From an uncultured Pseudomonadales bacterium (GTDB lineage Bacteria; Pseudomonadota; Gammaproteobacteria; Pseudomonadales; Azotimanducaceae), in assembly GCA_958296165.1 (NCBI GenBank), contig OY282447.1, positions 806,001 to 870,000 on the forward strand: a stretch of 64,000 bases of DNA, read 5' to 3'. The notes under the pieces are model-generated. The model was not told the origin of the DNA, searched no databases, and saw only the letters and a list, made by a program, of their open reading frames with translations. Of this stretch, positions 1 to 8,965 are shown piece by piece (position 1 is the first letter of the stretch; every line of letters starts with the position of its first letter). Both the position numbers and the translations under genes were made by a program.

Positions 1-971
1 ACATCGCTCATGTTCTTGTTCACGGGCCATTCACGGAAGCCACCCCACAGCAGCCGTAGATGCTCCTGCTCGGCTTTCCTGATGATGACTTCCGAGTGTG
101 TCGCGACCAAGAGCTGCGACTTGGTTCGGGCAGCGAATGAGAGTAACTTCCGATACGTCGTCTCTTGGAGCAGCAGGTGCATGTGAGCATCGGGTTCGTC
201 GATCAGGATGACCGACGCTTCGTCGAACAGCACCGCCGCATACGAGGCCAATACTTGCAGGAACCCGCTGGCGCCGGCGCTGAGATCGTACGCTTCGCCG
301 TCAGGGCGATGGCGGTAGAGGGCAATGACATCCGCGCCGGCGGTCGGCTGGAGCAGCTCGTAGCCGAAGAACTCCTGCACAATGCCCTGCAATCTCTCCC
401 ACTTGGAGTTGTCCCGGCCCACATAGGCCAACACGTTCCTCAAGACTTCCGAGATTCGTCCGCGACGAAGCCTGGCTCGAACACCGTCTTCCGTTAAGGG
501 CCCCTCCGCAACAGGCAACCGCGAGAGCGGCGGCACGTACACCACGGTTGGCGGATTCTCCTTGCATCTCTCCAAGTGCGCTTCTCTCACCTCCTTCGCG
601 GGACGCACGCCGGATAGCTGCATCCCAGCATGAACGATCTCGAAGCCCACACGCCAAGTTTCGGTTTCCAACCAAATGCAGATCGGGTCGGTCACCAGCT
701 TATTGCGCCACAGGTGTGGAAAGTCTCGCAGCGGCACCGCGTCGAATCGCAACAGGTTGAGTTCGGCCGTAGCGTAGTTGCCATCCTCGATCCGCGCGAA
801 ATCCGGGTTGGTCTCAAACCAATGGTTGGCGATCTCGGACCAAGTCGCGACGGCCTGCAACAGCGAAGTCTTGCCGCAATTGTTCGGCCCTATCACCACC
901 AGGTGCTCAGGCAACTCGAAGACTTGCTCGCCGAAGACCTTGAAGTTCTTAACCTCTACCTTGCGTAGCAC
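1..971 (-). CDS. AAA ATPase (AAA_15/AAA_21, OLD-like), 3' end outside window
   Basis: Reading leftward from a GTG at 969-971, the frame stays open to the window edge (323 codons), so the C-terminus is missing. The N-terminus carries a Walker A loop, GPNNCGKTSLLQ, near residue 30. Towards the left edge it carries a Walker B motif, VILIDEPDAHMH, followed by a switch histidine segment, LLVATHSEVII. This arrangement is typical of SMC/OLD-like ATPases of anti-phage systems, which usually control a nuclease or other effector. It is the last visible gene of the ubiquitin-like operon and its start overlaps the end of the DUF6527 gene by 16 bases, which argues for co-translation. The effector, if there is one, may be the unseen C-terminus or a gene further left. 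The ATPase assignment is firm; its role in the ubiquitin-like pathway is inferred from position. Confidence 0.85.
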   Translation of the reverse strand, partial: MLRKVEVKNFKVFGEQVFELPEHLVVIGPNNCGKTSLLQAVATWSEIANHWFETNPDFARIEDGNYATAELNLLRFDAVPLRDFPHLWRNKLVTDPICIWLETETWRVGFEIVHAGMQLSGVRPAKEVREAHLERCKENPPTVVYVPPLSRLPVAEGPLTEDGVRARLRRGRISEVLRNVLAYVGRDNSKWERLQGIVQEFFGYELLQPTAGADVIALYRHRPDGEAYDLSAGASGFLQVLASYAAVLFDEASVILIDEPDAHMHLLLQETTYRKLLSFAARTKSQLLVATHSEVIIRKAEQEHLRLLWGGFREWPVNKNMSD

Positions 972-1300
972 CTGTTCTCCTTCGGCACGACAAGCCGGCC
1001 GCGGCGGAACCAGTAGTGACACCGGCACGGCATCGCGGTTACATGCACCGACGGCGTGAGGGAAATCGATCCATCCTCGTGTTCGTTCAGGTGCCATCGC
1101 CTCTCCACCTCATCCGCCAAGTCCAAATGGATCACCTGCCGGCAAGCGCGGCGCGGACACACAACGGCGGCATAGAACGGATGCTGGCGACCGCCGATGA
1201 TGTATACCGTCTCGCGCTGAACGTCGTCCGGCAGATCCTCTACCCACTCGGTTCGGTAGGTACGCCGAGCCGCCAACAGATTGAAGATCAGCTTAATCAC
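956..1300 (-). CDS. DUF6527 family protein of ubiquitin-like operon
   Basis: A 114-residue protein beginning at a GTG (1298-1300) that overlaps the stop of the upstream JAB-E1 gene by 8 bases. Near the middle it has a cysteine pair (VVCPRRAC) and later an MPCRCHYWFRRGRL segment, so two Cys-rich stretches could bind one zinc ion. The WVEDLPDD start and the IHLDL and SLTPSVH segments match what I recall of DUF6527, a small family found next to multi-ubiquitin, E2 and JAB-E1 genes. Its biochemical role is unknown to me. A longer form with an upstream ATG at 1348 would lie inside the E1 gene and is less likely. Confidence 0.75.
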   Translation of the reverse strand: MIKLIFNLLAARRTYRTEWVEDLPDDVQRETVYIIGGRQHPFYAAVVCPRRACRQVIHLDLADEVERRWHLNEHEDGSISLTPSVHVTAMPCRCHYWFRRGRLVVPKENRCYAR

Positions 1301-2687
1301 GGTGGACGTTGTTGCGTACCAACACGCTCCGATCGCCCGTTCCCACATGCGGCTTCAGCAGCGGATGAGGGCAAGCGTCGTCCGTATTGTTCTCGTAGCA
1401 GCCATGCACGAGACTAAAACGTTGCGTGGCAAAATCTCGATTGGCGTCGAATCGGTAGGCGTGGATTCGCGCCAGAAAATCGTTGAAGGCCATGCAGGCG
1501 GCTTGCATGTTCACGGACATGACCGCCGGCTGTTCTTCGCCCACTGCCGCCAAGTATCCGGCGATCCGTTGCCGGCGATAGTGCGCTGGATCATGGCGCC
1601 GGGCGTTTTCGGCAGCCACCTGCTCCATGGTGTAGGCAGCGCGGGCAAGCAGGCCAGCACCTTCGGGATGAACATAGTGCGAGACCGCATCCGCCGCTTG
1701 GATTCCTCCTTGCCCATCCGCTTCGAGATACACGCCAACATCAAAGTAGGGTATGAGATGGGCACTAGCGAGGCACTCCAAGTGATAGCGGCCAAAGGCG
1801 GTGTCTACGCAACCGAAGATCACATCGCAATCCACGAGCGCCGCTAGAACTTCAGCAGAATCCGTTTGCGCCTGCAAACAGTTCAGCCGGCAGCCGGTTC
1901 CCATGCGCTCCACGGCCTTCTTCAAGGCGGCTACTTTCGGTCGTCGCTGAAGTGCGTCCTCACGCGATGCGTTGACGATGCGGTTCAGGTTCTTCTCCTC
2001 CACAACGTCGCCGTCCACCAGCACCAGTTCGCCGACGCCATTGCGTGCGAGCAACTCCACGACGATGCTGCCGGTGCCGGAACATCCCACCACGCCAACG
2101 CGCATGGCTCGCAGAAGGGCCAATGTGCCGCTGCCAAAGGTCTGCGCGAGCTTGTTATCGAAGGCACTGGACTCTTGCGCCGACCTTCGAGACTTCCACA
2201 GGCGAATGTCGTCGCCTATCACTGCTACGGTTTCCATCGCGACGAATCGGCCCTGGTCGTCCACCGTGCGCCCAACGATCCGCCCATCCGCGAGCATGAT
2301 CGCTGAACCATTGACGCGCCCGTCGTCGAACCAATTGCAGACGGACGGGAACAGCATCCGGTCGTTCTCGTCGTCCACCGCGGAGAACGCAGCTTGGCCG
2401 TTTGGGTGAGAGTGAATCGTAACTATCGACTGGCCGTTGCGGTCAATCTGGGTAATTCGTTCGGGCGGAAGATGATCGCTGAACGGCCATGTGACGCGCC
2501 GTTGTTGCCGCGACGATCGGTCGTGCGGAAGATGGAGTTGCTCCGCCACCAGCAACCGTTGCGAGCGCCGCCCCGTGCCGCGATTGCAAACCAGAATGGC
2601 TGCGGCTTCCAAGCCATCGCCAGGGAACAGGTAGCTGCGCAAGGAGGCGTGGTGACGCTCCGTCATCACCAAAGCGGTGGCTTTCAT
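1293..2687 (-). CDS. JAB deubiquitinase-like / E1 (ThiF-type) adenylyltransferase fusion
   Basis: A 464-residue two-domain protein. The N-terminal JAB/MPN domain has the full metalloprotease pattern: Glu27, the HSHPN motif (His92, His94), Ser102 and Asp105. The C-terminal half is a ThiF/E1 Rossmann domain with the glycine loop VGVVGCSGTGS (about 197-207), LVDGD (about 223-227) and an E1-like GCVDTAFGR segment. Together these would process a ubiquitin-like protein and activate it with ATP. The start ATG (2685-2687) overlaps the E2 stop as ATGA, so translation is coupled. An ATG 34 codons upstream lies inside the E2 gene and would add a low-complexity Arg-rich leader, so I rejected it. Fusion of JAB and E1 in one chain is known in bacterial multi-ubiquitin operons. 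Confidence 0.9.
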   Translation of the reverse strand: MKATALVMTERHHASLRSYLFPGDGLEAAAILVCNRGTGRRSQRLLVAEQLHLPHDRSSRQQRRVTWPFSDHLPPERITQIDRNGQSIVTIHSHPNGQAAFSAVDDENDRMLFPSVCNWFDDGRVNGSAIMLADGRIVGRTVDDQGRFVAMETVAVIGDDIRLWKSRRSAQESSAFDNKLAQTFGSGTLALLRAMRVGVVGCSGTGSIVVELLARNGVGELVLVDGDVVEEKNLNRIVNASREDALQRRPKVAALKKAVERMGTGCRLNCLQAQTDSAEVLAALVDCDVIFGCVDTAFGRYHLECLASAHLIPYFDVGVYLEADGQGGIQAADAVSHYVHPEGAGLLARAAYTMEQVAAENARRHDPAHYRRQRIAGYLAAVGEEQPAVMSVNMQAACMAFNDFLARIHAYRFDANRDFATQRFSLVHGCYENNTDDACPHPLLKPHVGTGDRSVLVRNNVHRD

Positions 2688-3073
2688 CGCCCGGCCTCCG
2701 CGTGCAGTTCGTTCTTGGCGTACTCGATGTGGGTCGCGACGGTGTCCTCCCCGGGGTGCCACTCGTAGTGGCGTGACCATCGCTGCCAAGTGGTGCCAAA
2801 GTGGCTCTCTTCCGCCAACGCAGCTATGGTGTTGCCGTCTCGCCGTTGTATCGGTGGGTGTAGATAGAACATATCAATCGGCACGCCCGGGTACCCGCTG
2901 GGCACGAGCAGCATCAAGGTGGATTCACGCTCAACGTACCCGTCGGGAATAGGAAAGGGCTGCACGACGAGGCCGAACTTTCCGATTCCTTCCTTCACCT
3001 TGCGCCACGCGCCTGGATGTTGGGCGTTCAGATATTCCGCATCCTCGGGAAGCAGCTCGTAGGGCTCATCCAT
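2684..3073 (-). CDS. E2-like (Prok-E2 family E) protein without cysteine
   Basis: A 129-residue protein with the layout of a prokaryotic UBC/E2 fold: a strand, then LVPSGYPGVPIDMFYLHPPI, then a long C-terminal helix region beginning WQRWSRHYEWHPGEDTV. This matches my recollection of the E2 family that travels with multi-ubiquitin proteins. There is no cysteine anywhere in the sequence, so it cannot form the usual thioester at a catalytic cysteine; the conserved His/Trp segment is the candidate active or binding site. The gene overlaps the multi-UBL gene upstream by 8 bases and the JAB-E1 gene downstream by 3, placing it firmly in one transcript with them. Confidence 0.8.
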   Translation of the reverse strand: MDEPYELLPEDAEYLNAQHPGAWRKVKEGIGKFGLVVQPFPIPDGYVERESTLMLLVPSGYPGVPIDMFYLHPPIQRRDGNTIAALAEESHFGTTWQRWSRHYEWHPGEDTVATHIEYAKNELHAEAGR

Positions 3074-3794
3074 CGCCTTGCTGCGCCTGGCGGCTAACCG
3101 TCTCGAAGCGTTCCACGCCCGGCTTGCAGAGGTCGATCACGTCGTCTGGCTGTATCCGCACCCTCCGTCCGCCGTGCAGCTTCTGGTTCAGCGACCAATC
3201 GTGAGAGTTCTTCCCCACCAAGGCGAGCAACTCGGTGCCCGTTACCGTGGCGGTTTCCAGCGTGTGCTTGGTGCCGTCCACGCGAACTCGGTACTTGTGG
3301 CCTCTGGGCGGACGACGACCATGCTTGCCGCACTCCTCCAAATCGACCTCGCTGACCCCTTCCGGGGACGGGGGAACGACGAAATAGACATCCGTTTCCT
3401 GCACCACGACCGTCACGTCGTCTGGTATTTCCACGTCTACTTCGTCCACAGACTCCACGAACAGGCGGCCGTGCGGGAACTCAGTGTCGTTCTCTTTCAG
3501 GGCGAGGCCCGTTGCCTTGGCGTACTGGACTTCAAGGGTCTGACCATTGAGCGTTGGGCGAATCGCGTTCGCTAGGCGTGGGTTGTCGCTTGTCGCAACG
3601 TCGCCTCTGACAAGCCGTTCGCCGCCACGCAGCAAGATGTGATCGGAAGACGAGAGCGGCGTTGCCGCTTGGTTCGTGCGATCAAGGAACAGCAGGCGGC
3701 CGTCTTCGCCCGCCAGAGCGCACAGTTCATCTACGCGGCGCAGCCCTAGCTGAACAGCGACGCGCCGGCCATCGACTTCGATATCACCTTCCAC
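3066..3794 (-). CDS. Multi-ubiquitin (multiple UBL domain) protein
   Basis: About 242 residues holding tandem ubiquitin-like folds. The clearest is the last (residues about 166-233), which starts KYRVRVDGTKHTLE and ends IQPDDVIDLCKPGVERFETV, the hallmark of the multiubiquitin family. A first repeat is seen at about 3-62 (VDGRRVAVQL to HILLRGGERLVRGD) and a more diverged one at about 72-142. The C-terminus is QQGDG, not the diglycine of classical ubiquitin. I chose the GTG at 3792-3794 because a GGAGG ribosome site lies 5 bases before it; a GTG 25 codons upstream is possible but lacks one. It is the first gene of the ubiquitin-like operon, and the predicted substrate or modifier of the E1 and E2 proteins encoded just downstream. 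Confidence 0.85.
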   Translation of the reverse strand: MEGDIEVDGRRVAVQLGLRRVDELCALAGEDGRLLFLDRTNQAATPLSSSDHILLRGGERLVRGDVATSDNPRLANAIRPTLNGQTLEVQYAKATGLALKENDTEFPHGRLFVESVDEVDVEIPDDVTVVVQETDVYFVVPPSPEGVSEVDLEECGKHGRRPPRGHKYRVRVDGTKHTLETATVTGTELLALVGKNSHDWSLNQKLHGGRRVRIQPDDVIDLCKPGVERFETVSRQAQQGDG

Positions 3795-3962
3795 CTGCGC
3801 CTCCGACCGTCGTTCTACCGAGCGCCGACTGTCACGTCCGAAAAGCGTACCACAAGCAGCTTCTGGCACCCGCTACGGGTGCGCGAACCGCCGAACTTGC
3901 GGGTCCGACGACGACCGCACAAGCTGCACACGACAGTCAATGTCGCCCGAGCCCCGAAGCCC

Positions 3963-4577
3963 TCAGCCGCCGCGGTAGCGCGCCGGCAACGAACTACACA
4001 GGGCGGCTCGGTCTGAACCAATTTCGTTCACCACCCAGTCCAAGTATTGCTCCGGCACGCGCATGCGACCTATGCGGAGCGCATTGAAGACGGCATCTGG
4101 AGCAGAAGCACCAAGACTAGCCCATACATCGACATGGCCTAGCAAGTCCACCGTATTGCAGATCGTCAAATGTGGAAATCGTGTCAAGCACAGTCGGATT
4201 GCCTTCCTGTCGTCTATGAGGACCGTCGCGTTGCTCTCCAAGGCGTACGCGATCGTGGCAGCCTCACCGTCATCCAACGTGTCCTTCGCCATGCCAGAGA
4301 CTAGCTCAAGGAAATGCTCTGCGCTCCGTTCCCCAAGTTCCACGATTTCGACTTGCCCATTGTTAACAAGCAAGCTCAACTCTTGTGCGTCTTTGCGTCC
4401 CGTGTTTCGACCCTCCTCCAGCTCTAGCTGCACTTCCCGTACTACGAGCAGAGGTCCGCCGAGCTGTCTCAAGATCGTATTGGCGAACTGGCTGGCGATC
4501 AGGTTGATGACAACGCTCGCGTCCGCGATGATCGGCACAGCGACGTCATCGAGACAACTTCGGTATTCCATCGGCAT
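3963..4577 (-). CDS. PIN-domain protein (predicted RNase, toxin-like)
   Basis: About 204 residues with a PIN nuclease signature: an N-terminal IIADASVVINL (first acidic residue), a central TLDDGEAATIAYALE, and LIDDRKAIR. These four acidic positions normally bind the metal ions that cut RNA. The gene starts inside the end of the XRE-ImmA gene (ATG at 4575-4577 or 4569-4571), so the two are translationally coupled and probably work as a regulator/effector pair, much like a toxin-antitoxin module. The C-terminal 60 residues resemble no family I know. Exact start is uncertain between the two ATGs. Confidence 0.75.
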   Translation of the reverse strand: MPMEYRSCLDDVAVPIIADASVVINLIASQFANTILRQLGGPLLVVREVQLELEEGRNTGRKDAQELSLLVNNGQVEIVELGERSAEHFLELVSGMAKDTLDDGEAATIAYALESNATVLIDDRKAIRLCLTRFPHLTICNTVDLLGHVDVWASLGASAPDAVFNALRIGRMRVPEQYLDWVVNEIGSDRAALCSSLPARYRGG

Positions 4578-5712
4578 CGCCTTCAACGTCCGCAATGTCC
4601 AAAACGTCGCGGAGCGCGACCCTGTCAAGACGCAACAAACGAGCAAGCTGGCCCTCGCTCATCAACGCTTGGCGATGGGCTTCGGCGGCTAAGAGATTCA
4701 GTCGCAATGTACCGGGGCCTCTCGTCCCTAGCTGGTCCACATCATCTGAAACAAGGTCCTCTAGCACAGTCCTGGCCTGTTTGTCCGTGATCCCACCGTT
4801 GGCCTTGAACCAATCCCAAGCGCCGCGCCTGACTAGCTGAAGCTCCTCAAGTCGTCGAACCAGCACTTCTCGAGAAACGCCGAAACAGTGTGCCATCAAG
4901 ATGACATGCCGCCGCGTGAGCACCGTCGTGCCCTTAGTGAAATCCGCGAAGCGGTGCGTCACCGTGCGCGTCGGCATCAAGAAAGCTCGACCAAACGCAT
5001 CGGCATAGCGCTCCTCGCGGGATTGCGTCATGCCGTCATAGGTGATTGCCGGCGTTTGTCGGCACGACACGAGGTGCCCTAGTTCGTGTGCGGCGGTCTG
5101 CGCGCGCCGTTCACGTGAGTGTATGGCGTTCAGGAGCATGCAAGCTCCGACGGAATCGTCGTACGCGAACAGGCCAGCTACGCTCGAGTCGACCGGGCGA
5201 ATATAGACGCGAACGCCAAGGTCGATCTCAAGCAAGGTCACCATGTCTCTCACGGGCAATAGGCCCAACCCAAGCCGTTGCCTCAACTCCGCTGCGTCTG
5301 CGGCGGCTTGTGCTCGCACGTCGCCCGCCATAATTGGGCGCTCCGTGGGATAGGAGAAGCTCCGCACGACACCGAGCACCCTCTCAAGATCCACCTCAGC
5401 CTTCACGAGATCCATGAGCATCTCGGCCGCTTCCGCCTTCTCTCTACCACCTAAGCCTACCTTGCGAAACCGAGGTAGAAGGTCTATGTGCGCGGAGTCA
5501 CCGATCAACAGTCCATTGACAGACTCGCCGTAGTTCCGTGCTAGGCGGCGAATCTCATCCAACCGAGCACGCCGCTTCCCGCCCTCGATGGCGATCAACG
5601 TGGTACGGGCGACGGCCACAGCATCCGCTGCCTGGGCTTGCGTAATACCTGCACGCTCACGTGCAATACGCAGCCGCCTGCCAAGTTCGACGTTACTCAA
5701 CTCAACGGACAT
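4546..5712 (-). CDS. XRE HTH - ImmA/IrrE metallopeptidase regulator
   Basis: A 388-residue protein with an N-terminal XRE helix-turn-helix (about 8-62, GRRLRIARERAGITQ to TLIAIEGGKRR) and a central ImmA/IrrE zinc peptidase domain with HELGH at 209-213 followed by EERYADAFGRAFLMP. Proteins of this layout bind DNA and cut a partner or themselves in response to damage or infection signals. It is preceded by a strong promoter that contains overlapping dyads, so autoregulation is likely, and it is coupled to the PIN-domain gene downstream. The C-terminal 100 residues are unassigned. It could be an antitoxin for the PIN protein or a regulator of the wider island. Confidence 0.85.
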   Translation of the reverse strand: MSVELSNVELGRRLRIARERAGITQAQAADAVAVARTTLIAIEGGKRRARLDEIRRLARNYGESVNGLLIGDSAHIDLLPRFRKVGLGGREKAEAAEMLMDLVKAEVDLERVLGVVRSFSYPTERPIMAGDVRAQAAADAAELRQRLGLGLLPVRDMVTLLEIDLGVRVYIRPVDSSVAGLFAYDDSVGACMLLNAIHSRERRAQTAAHELGHLVSCRQTPAITYDGMTQSREERYADAFGRAFLMPTRTVTHRFADFTKGTTVLTRRHVILMAHCFGVSREVLVRRLEELQLVRRGAWDWFKANGGITDKQARTVLEDLVSDDVDQLGTRGPGTLRLNLLAAEAHRQALMSEGQLARLLRLDRVALRDVLDIADVEGDADGIPKLSR

Positions 5713-5826
5713 CGTCCCGCTCTAGCAACGAACTATGAAAAGAGCCCTTTCCAAGATGATTCTTAAACGCAGCGCCACGCAGCCGACAAGGGCAGAGTAC
5801 GGTGTGGCCCGTCGTTCATGTCAGGC

Positions 5827-5855
5827 ATTAGAGCGTCATCTCATGACATTGTCAA
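5827..5855 (-). promoter_or_regulatory. Sigma70-type promoter of the XRE-ImmA/PIN operon
   Basis: On the minus strand TTGACA (5850-5855) and TCTAAT (5827-5832) are separated by exactly 17 bases, a near-consensus promoter, unusual in this GC-rich window. It points at the XRE-ImmA start 115 bases downstream. Confidence 0.75.
5835..5854. promoter_or_regulatory. Overlapping operator-like dyads in the XRE promoter
   Basis: GTCAT-CTC-ATGAC (5835-5847) and TGACA-T-TGTCA (5844-5854) are perfect inverted repeats. They fill the spacer and overlap the -35 box, where a bound repressor would block RNA polymerase. The natural candidate is the XRE protein itself. Confidence 0.6.
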
Positions 5856-5910
5856 TATGTGCTATGGCGTCCACACGACTGCTTGGCGGCCTTTCTGGGC
5901 CTGCGTGCAG

Positions 5911-5933
5911 CGGGAGAAGATGAGCTCTTCCCG
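5911..5933 (-). terminator. Hairpin downstream of the DUF1156 methyltransferase
   Basis: CGGGAGAAGA and TCTTCCCG form an 8-bp stem with one bulged G around a 5-base loop, about 37 bases past the methyltransferase stop. There is no U-tract, so factor-independent termination is uncertain. Confidence 0.35.
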
Positions 5934-5969
5934 TGCCGCATAGATGTCGTCTACGTCTATGGCGCACGA

Positions 5970-8917
5970 TCATGCCGAATCTCCTGCATCCGCTTCGTCC
6001 AGCCAGAAATCCAACTGATTGGGCGGATCGACTTCGTCCTCATAGGCCAGCCGGGAGAGGTTGTAGAGCGCCTCGAAATCGTTGCTGGACGCGGCGGCCT
6101 CGCTTTGCAGATCCACGCCGGTGAATCGGCGCGACACCGGCAGCACTTCCAACACCGCCTCGAACGCCCGGAATAGGCGGGCGTCTTGATCCATGCCGGT
6201 ATCCGTCAGCAAGTCGCGCGCCGCCGCTAGCGAGCGGGTGCGCGAGACGTTGGCGGCATGATGCAACGTGTCGATCAGGCCCCGGCTGCCATCTACCGGG
6301 CCGAGGGCACCCTTCGCCGCCCTTGTGGCGCTATCCCAAAGCCGGAAATCGCTGCCGCGCTTCTCGCCGAGCCGCTTGGCCACTTGCGCATCCATATCCA
6401 CGCCAACGGCGCGGGCGAGACGCAGGGCCTCGTCGTAGGCGAAGATGGGGGCGCGGAAGGCGTCCCACGCCAGCACGAAGAACGCGGTGACGGCATCCAA
6501 ATCCTCTTTCGCCTTCTTGTGCGTGAGCTGCTCCAAGCGCCAGTTCTTCACTTCGCGGCGGGCGGCATCGAGGGCATCTTCGGGCGTTGCCGCATAGGGG
6601 TCCCACTCCTCTTCGAGTAACTCCCGCTGGCGGCGGCGACCTGGGTTGGGGCGCTCTCTGGGCGTGCCACGGGTGAGGGGCCAGTGGCGCGAGAACTCCT
6701 CAAGCGCCGGGCCGAAGGATGCGAGGTACAAATCCACGCCGGTGATGCCAGCCTTCTGGAACTCCTCCACGCGCTTACTCACGGCCTGTGCGACGCGGGG
6801 TTCCACGTCTTCCCAATAGGTGACGGAATCGCGCACTTCGGTGGCTTCTTCTCGTGGGCGTGGACGGCAGGCGAGAAACACCGTGCTGTTAGCCGCCGCC
6901 TTGTTGCGAATGTGCAGGCTGCCGCCGGCTTCGGTGTTGATGGGCCACGACGCGGTGATGACGAAACCGGCCTCGATCAATCCTTTGGTGAGCGCGTCCC
7001 ACGCGCCGGTAGCCTTGTGGGTGAACATCAGCGTCATGATGCCGTTGGCTTTGAGCACCCGCCGGCACTCGGCGAAGATGGCGGCCATCCGTTCTTGGTA
7101 GTCGCGGCCAGCCAGGGCCCGGGCACCTTTCTCACCGGCGAATCGCGCGGGATTGGCCACGGCTTCGTTCTCCTTGTCCGTGAGCTGGCGGCGGAACAGT
7201 TCGGGGAACACGTGCCCAGCGGTGCGCTTCAGCCAGACGTAGAAGAAATCCGACAGCTCGGCGTACATCACGTTGTCGTAGTAGGGCGGATCCATGACGA
7301 CGACATCGATGCTGGCGTTGGGGATGTGATCTAGGCTGTCTGCAGACTTGCAGGTGATGGTGACCGGGGGCGGTTCGCTTGGCGCTTCGGTGGCTTGGTC
7401 GATTAGGTCTGGGCGCTGTCCTTTGGGGTTGATGAGTTCGACGAGTTCTTTGATGCACTTAGCGGTCTTTTCGATTGCCCAGTCGTAGCCGACGCCGGTA
7501 ACTAGCGGTGCCATCTCCGCGTATGACCACACGAAGGCGAAGTCGTGCCTGTCGAAGATAGAGCGCACCCTTCCCGTGGTGCTGTCCCAGCGGCCAGCGC
7601 GGTTGTTGTAGTTCAACAGGGTGTCCAACGTGATTGCCAGATAACCGTAGGCGGCCTGCCGTACTTCGGTCAGTTCGCCCGCGGCACGGTCCGCTTCGAG
7701 CATCTGCCGGAACACCTCCACGCTGGTGCCGTGGCACAGCAGTTGGCGGGGCGAGAACAGGTCGCGCCACATGGACATGCCGTAGCGCTTGGGTTCTGTG
7801 GTCTTGTTGCCTTCCGGATGCGCTCGCTAGGCACGAAGTCGAACGCCCCCCACTCTGGCAGCTTTTCATCCAACGCGGCCTGAATCTGGGCACTGTTGTC
7901 GTCCTCCGGCCGCGGTGCCCGATAGCCGCGAACCCACTTTTCACGCTTGCGCCCGGTCTTCGTCTTGACGATCACCCGCTGCTTGTAGACCACTGCGTAC
8001 AGCTGCTCGCCCATGCGCCCGGCTTGCGCCTGCGCCTTGATCTCGTCGCCCTTGATCTGCCGCCGGCAATCCGAATACGGGCACAAGCCATCCCCACGCG
8101 CCACTGTGCCTTCAGACTGCTGCTCGACAGCTTCGACAATCTCGAACGCGCAAGCCCGCCCTTCGGTTCCCGGACCACCGCCAAGCTGCGGTACCAGCCG
8201 AACCCCCAACCCACCAGATGCCAGCCGCCAATTCGGCGACAACGGCACAAGACCGGCGCAATAGGGACAGGCGATGGTGCGGGCCCATAGGTAGCCTGAA
8301 ATCAGGACGTCTTCAGGCTCCGCCGGAAAGACACCTTCATACCCCGACTCAGCTCGGCTAACGAAGGCCATTGCCAATTCCTTGAACTCGTCAAGCACGG
8401 CGAGGCCGTGTCGCACAGGCCAATCAAAGGTTGCGTACTCAAGCAGGGCGGCCACAGCGTTCAGGTCGTTTGCCTCCGCCTGAAGCCCGAGACGAACTGC
8501 CTCGAACGGCACGCTACCACCACCGGCAGTTGGGTCCAGTACGACAGCACTTCCGACCGTGTTAGCCGCAACCCAATCTCTTTCTGACTCCGAGGGCGAG
8601 TAGCCGAAGGCGCGTGCATATCCAAAACCTCCGTCGGCCAGACGTTCCCCATTTCGGCTAGCGGCCGCAATACGCTCTTTGGCGACCACGGGGTCGCCGA
8701 GGATACCGAGGACTGAGAGAAACCGTTCCCGGTCCACATCCGAGCGCAACAGCGACGCCAGAATCGCTGCCCGACAGGCCACCAAGGGCCGCCTTGCCCA
8801 CCAGACGTGCAGGTAGTAGGTCGCTGGCAGTGCTGTCATGGACCCTCGTTCGCGCATGCTCTCAATGCCAATCTCTGCGATGGGTAACCAACGCTCGACT
8901 AGGCGGGTATCCGGCAC
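5970..8917 (-). pseudogene. DUF1156 DNA methyltransferase (COG1743-like), one frameshift
   Basis: The N-terminal part starts at a GTG (8915-8917) with a GAGGAG site 7 bases before it. It shows the DUF1156 start ([25 protein letters not shown]), a SAM-binding loop [14 protein letters not shown], and zinc-ribbon cysteines ([14 protein letters not shown]). At about 7814-7817 the frame breaks inside ATCCGGAAGG. Adding one C restores [20 protein letters not shown], which runs into the downstream frame carrying the catalytic VVMDPPYYDNVMYAELSDF motif. Repaired, the protein would be about 982 residues, a normal size for this family of N6-adenine/N4-cytosine methyltransferases. It may be a true inactivating mutation, a phase-variable tract or a consensus error. 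Such enzymes usually sit beside a DUF499 ATPase; here that gene is 8.7 kb away. Confidence 0.85.
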
Positions 8918-8965
8918 TCGTTGCTCCTCATCTAGGTCAAGTGCTATCTCTTAAATCAATAACTT

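Noticed and set aside
3815-4021. A 68-codon minus-strand frame with CSLCGRRR and a third cysteine, just before the multi-UBL gene
   Set aside because: Most of it overlaps the PIN gene in another frame, it has no convincing ribosome site, and the motif could arise by chance in GC-rich DNA.
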